Made by a program: the position numbers and the translations under genes. Shown here piece after piece: positions 52,474 to 61,796 of a DNA stretch of 64,000 bases. Positions within the stretch are counted from its first letter, which is position 1. Every line of letters begins with the position of its first letter. The stretch comes from Allobosea sp. CS1GBMeth4 (lineage in GTDB: Bacteria > Pseudomonadota > Alphaproteobacteria > Rhizobiales > Beijerinckiaceae). Location of the stretch: assembly GCF_900185715.1 (NCBI RefSeq), contig NZ_FYAS01000007.1, positions 186,001 through 250,000 on the forward strand, read 5' to 3'. The notes under the pieces are model-generated. The model worked only from the letters and a program-made list of their open reading frames with translations. It was not told the origin of the DNA and ran no database searches.

Positions 52474-54276
52474 ATGGCTGTGATTGCGGGTGAGCGGGCG
52501 CCTGCCGAGCGGGCGCGCCGGGCGGGCCGGTTTGGTTTCCGGTCGCTGCGCTGGTCGATATTGTTGCCGATCCTGCTGGCGAGCGCCGCGCTCGTCGCGG
52601 CCATCGCGTTCTATGTTCCGCGATCCATCGTCTCGGTCGAGACCAGGGCGGCGCGTGAACGCGCCATCGCGACCGCGGCGCAGTTGCTCTCGCTGCGCGC
52701 CTTCTATTCGGATCATGTCGCCGCCAAGATCGCCGGCGCCGGCGCCGGCGATGTCGAGGCGCAGGCCGAATATCTCGGTATCCCCGGCAGGGTTCCCGTG
52801 CCGACCACCTTCATCCTCGATTTCAGCAGGCAGATGGCGGCCGGCGGCGAGGTGCGGTTGATCAGCCCCTTTCCGTGGCCCGGCCGCAAGGACAGGTTGC
52901 CGTTCGACGATTTTCAGCTGGCCGCCTGGCGCGCCTTGTCAGAAGAGCGCGATACCGCCTTCAGCCGGATCGAGGGGAGCGGCGTCGATGCCGTGCTACG
53001 CGTCGCGATCGCCGATCGAATGGCGCAGAGCTGCGTCGATTGCCACAACAGCCATCCGCAGTCGCCGAAGCGCGACTGGAAGGTCGGCGACGTGCGCGGC
53101 ATGATCGAGCTGAAGCAGCCGCTGGCGGCTGCCGCGTCGGAAGCGCAGAGCATAGCCCTGCGCCTGACCATCGGCGCGGCCCTGGCCATGCTCCTCCTGT
53201 GTGGCGTCGTTCTCGTCGTGACGATGCGGGTGATAGCGCCGCTGCGGGATCTGACCGGGGCGATCGGCGATCTCGCCGAGGATCGGATCGATCTCGATAT
53301 CCCGCATACGCGCCGCCGCGACGAACTCGGTACCGTCGCCCGCGCGATCGCCGTGCTGAAGCAGCACCGCAAGCATGGCATCGCCCTGCAGCACGCCGCC
53401 AGCCGGCAGGCCGAGGCGAGGATCGAGCGAGCCGCGAAGCTCGAAGCCTTCGCCTCCGAGTTCGACAGCGAATTGCGCCAGCTGCACGCCGAGGTCGCGA
53501 GCTCGTCGCTGGCCGTGCGCAAGGCGGTCGACGAGATGGCGGTCCTGTCCGGGACCAGTTCCGACGTCGTCGCTCGGGCCGGGGCCCAGGCCAACCGCCT
53601 CGATGCGGCCGGCTCGAACGTGCTCGCTCGTACCGAGGCGGTCGAGCTGGCGGTGAACCATGTCGAGGCCCACCTCGAGGCATCGTCCCGCCGAACCGAG
53701 AACGTCATGCAGTATTCGCGCGAGACCGAACGGCTGATGCACCGCCTGGCCGACGATGTCTCGGGGATCGGCGACATCGTCGGCCTGATCGGCGACGTCG
53801 CCGCGCAGACCAATCTTCTGGCGCTCAACGCGACGATCGAAGCGGCGCGCGCCGGAGACGCCGGCAAGGGCTTCGCGGTGGTCGCCGCCGAGGTCAAACA
53901 ACTCGCCAATCGGACGGCCGGCGCGACCGCCGATATCACTGCGCGCATTGGCGCCGTTCGCAGCACGACGGCGGATGTCGCAGGCTCGATCGGTTCGATC
54001 ATGGCCAGCCTGACCGACGACAATGAGATCACCGAAACGCTCGGCGGCAAGCTGCGCGAGCACGCCAGGGTCTCGACCGATGTCGGTCAGCATCTGCGCG
54101 GGGTCTTCACCGAGGCGCGCTCGCTGCTCGAGACGCTCGACCATATTCGCGATTCCGCGGCCTCGACCCAGCAAAGCCTTCTCGCCCTCGAGACGGCCTC
54201 CCGGCGAGTCGACGATGCGGCCGGTCGGCTCGACCGACGTGCCCACGCCTTCGCCGACGAGCTCAAGGCGCTGTAG
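52474..54276 (+). CDS. Methyl-accepting chemotaxis protein with a Tll0287-like heme-type sensor domain
   Basis: A 600-residue transducer. TM1 is residues 27-48. The periplasmic domain (about 49-228) is of the DUF3365/Tll0287-like type and contains Cys187-V-D-Cys190-His191, a c-type heme attachment motif. TM2 is 231-252 and HAMP about 253-305. The signalling helix has the hairpin tip [33 protein letters not shown] (about 440-472). It probably senses redox state or a gas and signals to CheA. No che genes are nearby. The C-terminus lacks a CheR-docking pentapeptide. Confidence 0.92.
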   Translation: MAVIAGERAPAERARRAGRFGFRSLRWSILLPILLASAALVAAIAFYVPRSIVSVETRAARERAIATAAQLLSLRAFYSDHVAAKIAGAGAGDVEAQAEYLGIPGRVPVPTTFILDFSRQMAAGGEVRLISPFPWPGRKDRLPFDDFQLAAWRALSEERDTAFSRIEGSGVDAVLRVAIADRMAQSCVDCHNSHPQSPKRDWKVGDVRGMIELKQPLAAAASEAQSIALRLTIGAALAMLLLCGVVLVVTMRVIAPLRDLTGAIGDLAEDRIDLDIPHTRRRDELGTVARAIAVLKQHRKHGIALQHAASRQAEARIERAAKLEAFASEFDSELRQLHAEVASSSLAVRKAVDEMAVLSGTSSDVVARAGAQANRLDAAGSNVLARTEAVELAVNHVEAHLEASSRRTENVMQYSRETERLMHRLADDVSGIGDIVGLIGDVAAQTNLLALNATIEAARAGDAGKGFAVVAAEVKQLANRTAGATADITARIGAVRSTTADVAGSIGSIMASLTDDNEITETLGGKLREHARVSTDVGQHLRGVFTEARSLLETLDHIRDSAASTQQSLLALETASRRVDDAAGRLDRRAHAFADELKAL

Positions 54277-54378
54277 GCGCGATGGCCCGGCGGCGCCTGC
54301 GTGCCATGCCGTCGGCCGAGGACAGGCGGATCCGTTCACACGTCGGCCCTGCCGATCCGGCAGACGAAAAGGGAAGAC

Positions 54379-54454
54379 TGGTGGGCGGTGACGGGCTCGA
54401 ACCGCCGACATCCTCGGTGTAAACGAGGCGCTCTACCGACTGAGCTAACCGCCC
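54379..54454 (-). tRNA. tRNA-Val(TAC)
   Basis: Read on the complement: acceptor GGGCGGT, D arm GCTC/GAGC, anticodon arm CCTCG-TTTACAC-CGAGG (anticodon TAC), T loop TTCGAGC and encoded CCA. 76 nt. The stretch from 54455 to 54690 shows no further gene. Confidence 0.97.
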
Positions 54455-54690
54455 TTGCCCGCCGTTTAAGGCCACCCGTCCGGCTTCGCAAGCGACAGAG
54501 ACGGCCCGCGACGCCTTTGCTCGGCTGCGAGCTCCGGACCGAGCAGAGGCCGTCACCGAGATTCGCCGCCATGGTGGGGGCGGGCGCGGGTTGCCTTGCG
54601 CTCTCGTGGCTCGGGACTCGCAGATCGCGCCGGTTTCGGCCCCCTTTCGCTGCGCTTTGCAGGCGATCGATAATTTGACGGCTTCGGTGC

Positions 54691-54717
54691 TTGACAGGCA
54701 GGGCCGGGGGCCATAAT
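54691..54717 (+). promoter_or_regulatory. Sigma-70 promoter of tRNA-Asp
   Basis: TTGACA (54691-54696), a 15-bp spacer and CATAAT (54712-54717), 37 bp before the tRNA. The hexamers are near-consensus; the spacer is short. Confidence 0.6.
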
Positions 54718-54754
54718 CCCAACGCCGCCGAGGACATGTTCCTCAGCCGCCCGC

Positions 54755-54831
54755 GCGGGCGTAGCTCAGTTGGTTAGAGTGCCGGCCTGTCACGCCGGAG
54801 GTCGCGGGTTCGAGCCCCGTCGCCCGCGCCA
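54755..54831 (+). tRNA. tRNA-Asp(GTC)
   Basis: The acceptor GCGGGCG pairs with CGCCCGC. The D arm is GCTC/GAGT, the anticodon arm CCGGC-CTGTCAC-GCCGG gives anticodon GTC, the T arm is GCGGG/CCCGT, and CCA is encoded. 77 nt. Accessory DNA starts directly downstream. Confidence 0.97.
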
Positions 54832-55025
54832 TTTAAATCAAAAGATTAGCTTGGCGGCGCGTTCATTGCGCTTCTGTGAGCGGTCTCGTTACACTTTCCG
54901 CCCCGATCCGTTCTCTTTGAGCTTCGCGCGGCCTTCGCGACGATTGGCATCGACATTTTGCGCGGCGGCGATGTTGACCGGGTTGTCGGTTTTGGCCTGC
55001 TGCCAGTTGTGTGGACGCTCGGTTG

Positions 55026-55135
55026 AGCTAGTTCCAGTGTCCTTTCGAACTCGGCCGGGCTGAGATTGCCGATGCTCGAGGGCCTGCGACCAGCGTTGGA
55101 GAACCGCTCGGTCCATGGAACAGGTCGGCCCGAGC
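55026..55135 (-). pseudogene. Decayed C-terminus of an IS3-family transposase
   Basis: On the complement, ARADLF (55135-55118) is followed, after 11 instead of the expected 12 bases, by RFSNAGRRPSSIGNLSPAEFER in the next frame. Together these match the end of IS3-family transposases (ARADLF-DYIE-RFYNxRRxHSSIGxLSPxEFE). One deleted base thus explains the frameshift. No intact upstream part or inverted repeat is visible in 54832-55317, and nothing else in that gap can be supported apart from the two motif copies listed separately. Confidence 0.6.
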
Positions 55136-55214
55136 ATTTGGCGCGATCGGACACGGCCTGCGCAGCATCGGCGGGACGGTCGCACTCGTCCGTGTCCGGC
55201 ATTCTTGCCATTCA

Positions 55215-55226
55215 AATGTATCCAAA
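55215..55226. promoter_or_regulatory. Copy of the amide-cluster motif
   Basis: AATGTATCCAAA, 9 of 12 matches to the cluster motif ATTGTATGCAAT, about 90 bp before the small-subunit gene. Confidence 0.35.
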
Positions 55227-55266
55227 TATGGCGTTCGGACGCTCGATCGCGAACTTGGGCACGCTG

Positions 55267-55278
55267 TTTGCATACAAT
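55267..55278. promoter_or_regulatory. Copy of the amide-cluster motif
   Basis: On the complement ATTGTATGCAAA, 11 of 12 matches to ATTGTATGCAAT, 39 bp before the small-subunit start. The form fits GntR-family (FadR-type) operators. Confidence 0.5.
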
Positions 55279-55317
55279 CAAACCTGTTGTCGTCACGCCT
55301 ACAGATGGGAGAGAGGC

Positions 55318-55524
55318 ATGCAGACTCCTTTGCGAGTGATTGTCGCCGCGCAGAGCCAAACCTGGTCGGGTATCGAACAGCCGAACGAGGCGGCGGGCGT
55401 CATGGCCGATGCGCTGGCCGGCACGATTGCGGCGTTCACGGCCCTGCGGGGGCAGCTTGCCTTCGAGGATGAGCCGTCGAGCTTCGAGGCCGCTCTCCAG
55501 GCGACGAAGGAGCCGCGGCCATGA
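55318..55524 (+). CDS. AtzG-like small amidase partner
   Basis: A 68-residue protein whose helix-plus-tail pattern (NEAAGVMADALAGTIAAFTALRGQ, then LAFEDEPSSFEAALQA) resembles AtzG/DUF4089 subunits. Those form a stable complex with GatA-like amidases such as AtzE. The ATG follows GGGAGAGAGG, and its TGA overlaps the amidase ATG by 4 bp. The acidic E-D-E-P-S-x-F motif recurs loosely as A-E-P-S-N-V-F in the second small protein of this cluster (61304-61513). Confidence 0.68.
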   Translation: MQTPLRVIVAAQSQTWSGIEQPNEAAGVMADALAGTIAAFTALRGQLAFEDEPSSFEAALQATKEPRP

Positions 55525-56954
55525 ATGCGCCGGCGAAAAGCTCCCTGCTGCATCTGTCGCTGACCGACGCGGCCGATGCGCTCAAGGACGGCTCGGTCAC
55601 CGCCGTCGAACTCACCACCGTCGCGCTGGAAGCGTTCGCGCGCGTGGACGAGGCCATCAACTCGGCAATCTGGCTCGAGGGTGCCGCCGCGCTCGAGGCG
55701 GCCGAGGCGCTCGACAAGAAGCGGAAATCCGGCGCGGTGCTGGGGCCGCTTCACGGCGTGCCGATGGCCCACAAGGACATGTACTACAAGGCCGGCAAGC
55801 TCTCGACCTGCGGTTCGGCCATCCGCAAGGACTTCCGCCCGACCTATACGGCAACCGTCCTTGAGAAGCTGGAGGAGGCCGGCTCGGTCACGCTCGGAGG
55901 GCTGAACATGGCCGAGTTTGCTCAGAATCCGACCGGGCACAACCAGCATTACGGCCATTGCCGCAATCCCTGGCATCCCGACTACTGCACCGGCGGCTCG
56001 TCGTCGGGCTCGGGCGCCGCCGTCGCGGCGCGGCTGGTCTATGGGGCGCTCGGCTCCGATACCGGCGGCTCGATCCGGCTTCCCGCCGCGATCTGCGGCG
56101 TCACCGGCATCAAGCCTACGCAGACCCGAGTCTCGCGCCATGGTGTGATGCCGTTGTCCTTCTCCGCCGACAATGTCGGCCCACTGACGCAGACGGCGCG
56201 CGACGCGGCCCGCTTCCTCGCTGTGATCGCGGGCCATGATCCGAAGGACCCGACCTCGGCCAGGGAGCCCATTCCCGACTACGAGGCCGCGCTGACCGGC
56301 GATGTTCGGGGGATGCGCATCGGCGTTCCGACGAACTACTTCTTCGACGCCATCGATCCCGAGGTCCAGGCCGCCTTCGATGCCGCAGTCGCGGTGCTGG
56401 AGGCCCGCGGTGCCGTGATCGTGCCGGTGACGATCCCGCATATGGACGCCGTCGCGGCCTATGGCGGCATCGTCTCGCGCGTGGAGGGAGGCACCATCCA
56501 CGCTCAGTGGATGCGCGAGCGCCCGCAGGATTATGCCGTGCATCTCAGCGGCCGGCTCTACCCCTCGCAGGGCATTCCCGGCACCTATTATGTCGAGGCC
56601 GTCGCCCGGCGCGGAGCCATCCTGAAGGCGGTCGCGGCCGAGGTGTTCGGAGCATGCGACGCCTTCATCACGCCCACCTTGCGCATGAAGGTTCCGACGC
56701 TCCTCGCGACCGACATCGACGCCGGGACAACGGGTGCCATCGAGACCTTTCAGGATGTCTCGCTCAACACCAGGCCGATCAACTATCTCGGCCTGCCGTC
56801 GGTCAGCATCCCCTGCGGCTTCGACTCGAACGGCCTGCCCATCGGTTTCCAGATCCAGGGCCGGCCCTTCGCCGAGGCGCGCGTGCTCAGGATCGCCGAC
56901 GCCTATCAGCGCGACACGGACTGGCACCGCCGCCTGCCGCGGCACGCGTCCTGA
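55521..56954 (+). CDS. Amidase signature enzyme 1
   Basis: A 477-residue GatA-like amidase with the Ser-cisSer-Lys triad: Lys85 (HKDMYYKAG), cis-Ser in GGSSSGSGAAVAAR (about 160), and nucleophile Ser184 (GSDTGGSIRLPA). C-terminal PSVSIPCGFDSNGLPIGFQIQG is complete. It hydrolyses a C-N amide bond. Its tight coupling to an AtzG-like gene suggests an AtzE-type carboxamide or carbamoyl hydrolase, but the substrate cannot be read from sequence. Convergent with the SDR gene. Confidence 0.94.
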   Translation: MNAPAKSSLLHLSLTDAADALKDGSVTAVELTTVALEAFARVDEAINSAIWLEGAAALEAAEALDKKRKSGAVLGPLHGVPMAHKDMYYKAGKLSTCGSAIRKDFRPTYTATVLEKLEEAGSVTLGGLNMAEFAQNPTGHNQHYGHCRNPWHPDYCTGGSSSGSGAAVAARLVYGALGSDTGGSIRLPAAICGVTGIKPTQTRVSRHGVMPLSFSADNVGPLTQTARDAARFLAVIAGHDPKDPTSAREPIPDYEAALTGDVRGMRIGVPTNYFFDAIDPEVQAAFDAAVAVLEARGAVIVPVTIPHMDAVAAYGGIVSRVEGGTIHAQWMRERPQDYAVHLSGRLYPSQGIPGTYYVEAVARRGAILKAVAAEVFGACDAFITPTLRMKVPTLLATDIDAGTTGAIETFQDVSLNTRPINYLGLPSVSIPCGFDSNGLPIGFQIQGRPFAEARVLRIADAYQRDTDWHRRLPRHAS

Positions 56955-57001
56955 GGAGCAGGGCAGCGCCGTGCCGGCCCGCAGCCGGCACGGCGTGCCT
57001 G

Positions 57002-57781
57002 TCAGCGCAGCGAGGGGCGGCGCTGACCGCCGTCGACCTGGATATCCGCTGCGTTGATCCCGGACGCGCGCGGCGAGACCACAAAGGCGATGGCATCGGC
57101 AATCTCCCGCACCGTGGCGAGCCGCCTCGCCGGAAAATCCTCGGCCTCGAACTTGGCGAATTCTTCCGGCCGCTCGGCGCGGAGGCGCTCCCACCCGCCG
57201 CCCGGGAACAGGGTCGAGCCCGGCGAGACCGCGTTGACGCGGATGCCGTGCGGCCCGAGCTCCCAGGCGAGCGAGCGGGCGGCGTGGATGAGGCCGGCCT
57301 TCGCGGCGGCGTATTGGGCGCCGCGCGATGCCGGGGCACGCCCGGAAATCGAGGCGACGAAGACGGCATTGCCGATCTCGCTGCGGGCGAGGGCGGGCGT
57401 TGCGGCGCGCAATGCGGCGACGGCATGGCCGACATTGAAGCGGAAGGTCTCCTCCCAGTCGGCATCTGAGGCGGCGGCGAAATCGCGCTCGCCGATGCTG
57501 CCTCCGGCGTTGGCGACGAGAATATCGAGCCTGCCATAGCTGCTGATCGTCTCCGCGACGACCCGGGCCGATTCCGCCGGGCTGCGAAGGTCCGCCTGGA
57601 TCGTGATGACCTCTCCGCCCGCTTCCCGGATACTGGCGGCCGCTTCGGCGAGCGTCTCCTCGCCGCGCGCGGCGAGCGCGAGCCGTACCCCCTCTGTGGC
57701 GAGCAGGAGCGCGGTCTGCTTGCCGATGCCGCGGCTGCCGCCGGTGACGAGTGCGATCCTTCCCTGCAGACCAAGGTCCAT
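57002..57781 (-). CDS. Short-chain dehydrogenase/reductase
   Basis: A 259-residue classical SDR with cofactor motif TGGSRGIG (13-20), NAGG (91-94), and active-site Ser144/146, Tyr157 and Lys161 (YAAAK). AARG after beta-2 and R39 suggest NADP(H). INAADIQVDGGQ ends the domain. Last gene of the leftward amide operon. It may oxidise or reduce the hydroxyl or carbonyl left after deamidation. Confidence 0.93.
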   Translation of the reverse strand: MDLGLQGRIALVTGGSRGIGKQTALLLATEGVRLALAARGEETLAEAAASIREAGGEVITIQADLRSPAESARVVAETISSYGRLDILVANAGGSIGERDFAAASDADWEETFRFNVGHAVAALRAATPALARSEIGNAVFVASISGRAPASRGAQYAAAKAGLIHAARSLAWELGPHGIRVNAVSPGSTLFPGGGWERLRAERPEEFAKFEAEDFPARRLATVREIADAIAFVVSPRASGINAADIQVDGGQRRPSLR

Positions 57782-57782
57782 G

Positions 57783-58736
57783 TCACCTGGCCTTCGGCGC
57801 GAGCAGGGCCTTGGCGAGCATGCAGTGGATGCCCTTCGAGCCGTTGACCGTCTGCGTAACGCGCAGGTCGGCAGCGAGGGAGCACAGCGTATAGGCGTCC
57901 TCTCGCGACAGTCCCGCGACCTCGCCGATGAGCACGATCATGTCGCGGAGCGCCATCTCGGCACATCGGTCGAGATCGGGATCCATGCCCATCGTGAGGT
58001 AATGCGTCGGCGTTTCCGCCCGTGGATAGGTGAAGCTGAGGTCGTCGCGCAGGATGAAGGTGAAGCGGCCCTGCAGAGCGGTTTCGATCGCCGTGACACA
58101 AACCTCCCCGTCGCCTTGTGCCGCATGGCCGTCTCCGCAAGAGAACAGACCGCCCTCGGCGAAGACGGGAAGGAAGATCGTTGCGCCCGCGACCATCTCC
58201 TTGTTGTCGAGGTTGCCGCCGAAGGCGCGCGGCACGATCGAGGACACGCGGCCCCAGGCAGGCGGCGGCGCGGTGCCCATGACGCCGAAGAAGGGGGCGA
58301 GCGGCAGTTCGAGACCCCAGGGCAGCTTGCCAATCTTCGCGTTGAGGTCGAGCGGGATGTGCAGGAGTCGAACGTCGTGAAAATCGCTCTGCAGCGTGCC
58401 GGCGAGCGGGCGTATCACATTGTATCCCCAGTCCTGGCGGAGCTGGACATCGTCGATCCGCACCTCGAGCACATGACCGGGCCTGGCGCCTTCGACCGCG
58501 ATCGGCCCCGTCAGGATGTGGCCCGGCAGGGTCTTCTCGGCATGAGCGTGAACGTCAGCGATCTCCGCAGGCGTGGTGAAACCGGCGCCCGACTCGGGCT
58601 GGACCTCCGGCGCGCCCGTCACCGTGTCGATGGTGACGGAGTCGCCGCTGGCGATCACGAGCTTCGGTTTCAGCGTCGCATCGAAGAAGCCCCAATGGCA
58701 GGTGGCGCCGCTGGCCTTGAGATGGTGATGTGTCAT
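57783..58736 (-). CDS. Acetamidase/formamidase family enzyme
   Basis: A 317-residue FmdA/AmdA-type metal-dependent hydrolase that releases ammonia from short amides. Family motifs are GPIAVEGARPGHVLEVRIDDV, FFGVMGTAPPP, GGNLDNKEMVAGATIFLPVFAEGGLFSCGDGHAAQGDGEVC with the metal-site D/H/E residues, and a C-terminal VNGSKGIHCMLAKAL. It lies 1 bp upstream of the SDR gene. Formamide or acetamide is the default guess; a larger amide is possible. Confidence 0.93.
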   Translation of the reverse strand: MTHHHLKASGATCHWGFFDATLKPKLVIASGDSVTIDTVTGAPEVQPESGAGFTTPAEIADVHAHAEKTLPGHILTGPIAVEGARPGHVLEVRIDDVQLRQDWGYNVIRPLAGTLQSDFHDVRLLHIPLDLNAKIGKLPWGLELPLAPFFGVMGTAPPPAWGRVSSIVPRAFGGNLDNKEMVAGATIFLPVFAEGGLFSCGDGHAAQGDGEVCVTAIETALQGRFTFILRDDLSFTYPRAETPTHYLTMGMDPDLDRCAEMALRDMIVLIGEVAGLSREDAYTLCSLAADLRVTQTVNGSKGIHCMLAKALLAPKAR

Positions 58737-58751
58737 GCGCTGTCGTCCGCT

Positions 58752-59831
58752 TCAGGGAGAGGGCAGGGTGTTGGGCAATGGCGTGATCGCCCGAGGCGGC
58801 CCGCTGGCGTTGCTGCGCATCGTATAGATGGTGCCCCCCACGACCAGCGCTGCTCCGATCATGGTCAACAGCTGCGGCATTTCGGCGAAGACGAGGTAGC
58901 CGCTCGCCGTGGCCAGCAGCAGGCGGACGAAGTCGAGCGGAGCCAGGGCGGAGGCTTCGCCCAGCTGATAGGCGCGGGTGACGCACCATTGACCGGCCGT
59001 GCCGACGATGCCGATGCCGATCAGAAGGCCCCATTCGGCCGGCGTCGGATGCGTCCAGAGCAACAGGGCGGGCAGGCCGAGGGCCATCAGCACCACGACG
59101 CCCTGCCAGAACAGGATCGTCTCCGTGCGCTCGGTATGGCCCAGAATGCGGACCGAGACGGTGATGCCGGCGCCGAACAATGCGCCGAGGATGGCGAGCA
59201 GCGAATAGCCGTTCATCGCTTCGCCGGAAGGCCGCAGCATGATCAGCACACCCACGAAGCCGATGGCCATGGCGATCCAGCGGCGTCGGTCGACCACTTC
59301 CCCGAGGACGAGAATGGCGAGCAGTGTCACGAAAAGCACCTGCACGAAGCCCAGTGCCGTCGCCTCCGCCATCGGCAGGGAGATCATGGCGGTGAAGCCG
59401 CAGAGCATCGCACCGAGCGAGAACAAGCCACGCAGGATCTGCAACCCCGGCCGTTTCGTGTGCATGATCCGCGGCAGCGCGGGGCCGACCATCACGCCGA
59501 GGATCAGCGTCATCACCAGCTGGCGCACGATCAGGATCTGCGGCAGCGGCACCCGGCCACCGGCCAGCTTGATCAGGGTCATCATCGCCGTGAAGACGGC
59601 GAACGCCGCGATCATCAGCAGGGTGCCGCGCAGATTGGGCGCCGCGGTGCCCCACCAGCCATGGGCGCGCATGAACAGGCCCGGCCTGCCCACCGTCACG
59701 GCCGCGCCGGCGGCGGGGAGCGGCGCCGAGACCGGCCCCTCCGCCGCAAGCTCCTCCGGCTCCATCGCCGGCACCGGAATCTCCTCGCTGGTCGCGTCGA
59801 ACTCACATCGCAAGGCGTTGCCCTCGCTCAT
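58752..59831 (-). CDS. EamA-family DMT transporter
   Basis: A 359-residue membrane protein with two EamA repeats and ten helices. An unusual N-terminal extension of about 65 residues is rich in Glu, Ala and Pro (EEIPVPAMEPEELAAEGP) before the first helix (GTLLMIAAFAVFTAMMTLIKLAGG). MAEATALGFVQVLFVTLLAILVLGE is typical. Located between amidase 2 and the formamidase gene, so it probably exports or imports a pathway intermediate. Confidence 0.91.
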   Translation of the reverse strand: MSEGNALRCEFDATSEEIPVPAMEPEELAAEGPVSAPLPAAGAAVTVGRPGLFMRAHGWWGTAAPNLRGTLLMIAAFAVFTAMMTLIKLAGGRVPLPQILIVRQLVMTLILGVMVGPALPRIMHTKRPGLQILRGLFSLGAMLCGFTAMISLPMAEATALGFVQVLFVTLLAILVLGEVVDRRRWIAMAIGFVGVLIMLRPSGEAMNGYSLLAILGALFGAGITVSVRILGHTERTETILFWQGVVVLMALGLPALLLWTHPTPAEWGLLIGIGIVGTAGQWCVTRAYQLGEASALAPLDFVRLLLATASGYLVFAEMPQLLTMIGAALVVGGTIYTMRSNASGPPRAITPLPNTLPSP

Positions 59832-59868
59832 CGGCCGGCCTTGGCGCGGAGTTCGTTCGGCGCGGGGG

Positions 59869-61302
59869 TCAAGCCGCCTGCCGCAGCGCAGCCACGGCCG
59901 GCCGCAGACCGGTCAGCGCGAGCGCCTGCTCGAGCTGCGCGCCGATACGCAGCACCGTCGGCTCGTCGAATGGACGCCCGACGATCTGGACGGCTAGCGG
60001 CAGTCCCGATGTCGAGAAGCCCGCCGGCATCGACATGGCCGGATTGCCCGTAACGTTGAACGGCATGGTCTGGATGGGCCAGTTCGGCGGGACGGCCTCC
60101 GACATGCTGTCGAAGCGCGCCGCTGGCGCGAGAGCCGAAGCGCACAGGATCGCATCGTAGCGCTTGAGCAGTTCCCGATTGATCGCGACTGCGAGTTCCC
60201 GGCGCAGCCGATAGGCCTGAGTGAGGTCGGCGGCGCTGGTCGTCGCGCCCAGGACCATGCGTGTGAAGGTCAGGCGGCCGAAATCCAGGGGCCGCTCGCG
60301 GTAATCCTTCTCGTGGATGGCGAAGGCCTCCGAGAACATGATCACCCTGCCGACTGCGTTGAAGAGCGCGTAATCGGGGATGGTTACCTCGTCGACCTGC
60401 GCTCCCGCGCGCGCCAGCAGGCCGGCGGCGTTGTCGATGGCGGCGACGACCTCGGGCGAGACGCCTTCCGCTTGCGCGAAGAAATGGCGTGGAAGCGCGA
60501 TCCTGAGACCGCTCACGTCGCCGTCCAGTCCGCTGCGGAAGTCGGGCTTCGGCACCTCCGCGCTCGCGGGGTCGAGCGGATCGTGGCCGGCGATGACTTC
60601 CATCGCGATCGCAGCATCCTCGACCGTCCAGCTCAGCGGACCGCAATGGTCGAGCGTATAGGAGAGCGGGAAGACGCCGCGCCGCGAAACCAGCCCATAG
60701 GTCGGCTTCAGCCCGACCGTTCCGCAATAGGCGGCCGGCCCGCGGATCGAGCCGCCGGTATCCGACCCCATCGCCATGCGGCACAAGCCGGCCGCCACTG
60801 CTGCGCCGGAGCCTGACGACGATCCACCCGGAATGTGATCGGGGTTCCAGGGGTTTCGCGCCGGCGGGAAGGGCAGATCGAAGCTCGGGCCGCCGAGGGC
60901 GAATTCGTGGGTCGAGAGCTTGCCGAGCAGCACGCCGCCGCCTTCCTTCAGCTTCGCCGCGACCACCGCATCGGCTGTCGGGATATTGTCGACGAGCAGC
61001 TTGGAGTGGCAGGTCGTACGGATGCCGGCCGTGTCGTAGATGTCCTTCAGCGCATAGGGCACGCCCTGCATCGGTCCGGCATCGACCCCGGCCCGGAAGG
61101 CCGCGTCAGCGGCCTCGGCATCGGCGAGGGCGCGCTCGGCCGTCACAGTGATGAAACTGTTGAGCGCACCGTCGAGCGCTGCGATGCGGGCCAGCGCATC
61201 CTGGACGAGCGCGGTCGCGGTGACCGTCCCGGCCCGCAGGGCGGCGCCTGCCTCGGCGATCGAGAGTTCGTGCAGGGGTTTGGCCGTCCCGGTGGCGGTC
61301 AT
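59869..61302 (-). CDS. Amidase signature enzyme 2
   Basis: A second 477-residue GatA-like amidase, paralogous to the one at 55521 but clearly diverged. Lys86 (YALKDIYDTAG), cis-Ser in GGSSSGSGAAVAAG (159-172), and nucleophile Ser185 (GSDTGGSIRGPA). The substrate-binding half differs (TLDHCGPLSWTVEDAA, FFAQAEGVSPEVV). It is preceded 1 bp upstream by its own small partner gene. Two amidase/small-subunit pairs imply two successive amide hydrolyses or two related substrates. Confidence 0.94.
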   Translation of the reverse strand: MTATGTAKPLHELSIAEAGAALRAGTVTATALVQDALARIAALDGALNSFITVTAERALADAEAADAAFRAGVDAGPMQGVPYALKDIYDTAGIRTTCHSKLLVDNIPTADAVVAAKLKEGGGVLLGKLSTHEFALGGPSFDLPFPPARNPWNPDHIPGGSSSGSGAAVAAGLCRMAMGSDTGGSIRGPAAYCGTVGLKPTYGLVSRRGVFPLSYTLDHCGPLSWTVEDAAIAMEVIAGHDPLDPASAEVPKPDFRSGLDGDVSGLRIALPRHFFAQAEGVSPEVVAAIDNAAGLLARAGAQVDEVTIPDYALFNAVGRVIMFSEAFAIHEKDYRERPLDFGRLTFTRMVLGATTSAADLTQAYRLRRELAVAINRELLKRYDAILCASALAPAARFDSMSEAVPPNWPIQTMPFNVTGNPAMSMPAGFSTSGLPLAVQIVGRPFDEPTVLRIGAQLEQALALTGLRPAVAALRQAA

Positions 61303-61303
61303 G

Positions 61304-61513
61304 TCAGGCGCCTTTCATCAGGGTGACGAGGGAGAAGACATTGGAGGGCTCAGCCGCCGCCGTGCGCGGCTGGCGAAGCAGCGCACACATCCGCTTGAGG
61401 TCCGCGTAGCCGGACAGGACCGCGTCCATGCGGTCCGCAGGAACCGTCACGCCGGAGCGGCGCAGCAGCATCTCCAGTTCGAGTTTCAGATCGGCTGCGC
61501 TCATCTCGCCCAT
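61304..61513 (-). CDS. AtzG-like small amidase partner 2
   Basis: A 69-residue helical protein (MSAADLKLELEMLLRRSGVTVPADRMDAVLSGYADLKRMCALLR) with a tail AAAEPSNVFSLVTLMKG. The layout (two or three helices, then E-P-x-N-V-F) is that of AtzG/DUF4089 small subunits. The start ATG at 61513 follows AGGGGA. It leads the leftward operon small subunit - amidase 2 - DMT - formamidase - SDR. Confidence 0.68.
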   Translation of the reverse strand: MGEMSAADLKLELEMLLRRSGVTVPADRMDAVLSGYADLKRMCALLRQPRTAAAEPSNVFSLVTLMKGA

Positions 61514-61542
61514 CGCCAGTCCCCTGTTGCAATGCTCTGGGA

Positions 61543-61554
61543 ACGGTATGCAAC
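61543..61554. promoter_or_regulatory. Copy of the amide-cluster motif
   Basis: ACGGTATGCAAC, 9 of 12 matches, itself inside the dyad ACGGT-ATGCA-ACCGT (61543-61557). It is 30 bp upstream of the leftward start. Confidence 0.45.
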
Positions 61555-61575
61555 CGTCATGCCATAATGAGCATG

Positions 61576-61587
61576 ATTGTATCCAAA
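61576..61587. promoter_or_regulatory. Copy of the amide-cluster motif
   Basis: ATTGTATCCAAA, 10 of 12 matches, about 63 bp upstream of the leftward start. Confidence 0.42.
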
Positions 61588-61784
61588 ATGGCTGGCGCGC
61601 GGCGCGGTCGGGTCGGCGGCTGCCCAGATTCTCAGCGCGGCCCTGAGGTGATGCGTTCACGCGCGTCAACCACATGCTGGGTGAATTTGCGTGTGAAGTG
61701 GCCGGATGCGAGGGGCTTTCGTTTCGGACTCCCGGGCCGCAGGGCGGCCTTTCGGGCATGTGTCTAGTTTCGCGTCAGTGCTGC

Positions 61785-61796
61785 ATTGGATGCAAT
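61785..61796. promoter_or_regulatory. Copy of the amide-cluster motif
   Basis: ATTGGATGCAAT, 11 of 12 matches, with perfect ATTG/CAAT arms, 99 bp before the cysteine hydrolase. Confidence 0.5.

Noticed and set aside
54807..54831. Second copy of the tRNA-Asp 3' end as an attachment repeat
   Set aside because: I found no repeat of the tRNA 3' segment between 54832 and 64000; a far boundary could lie outside the window.
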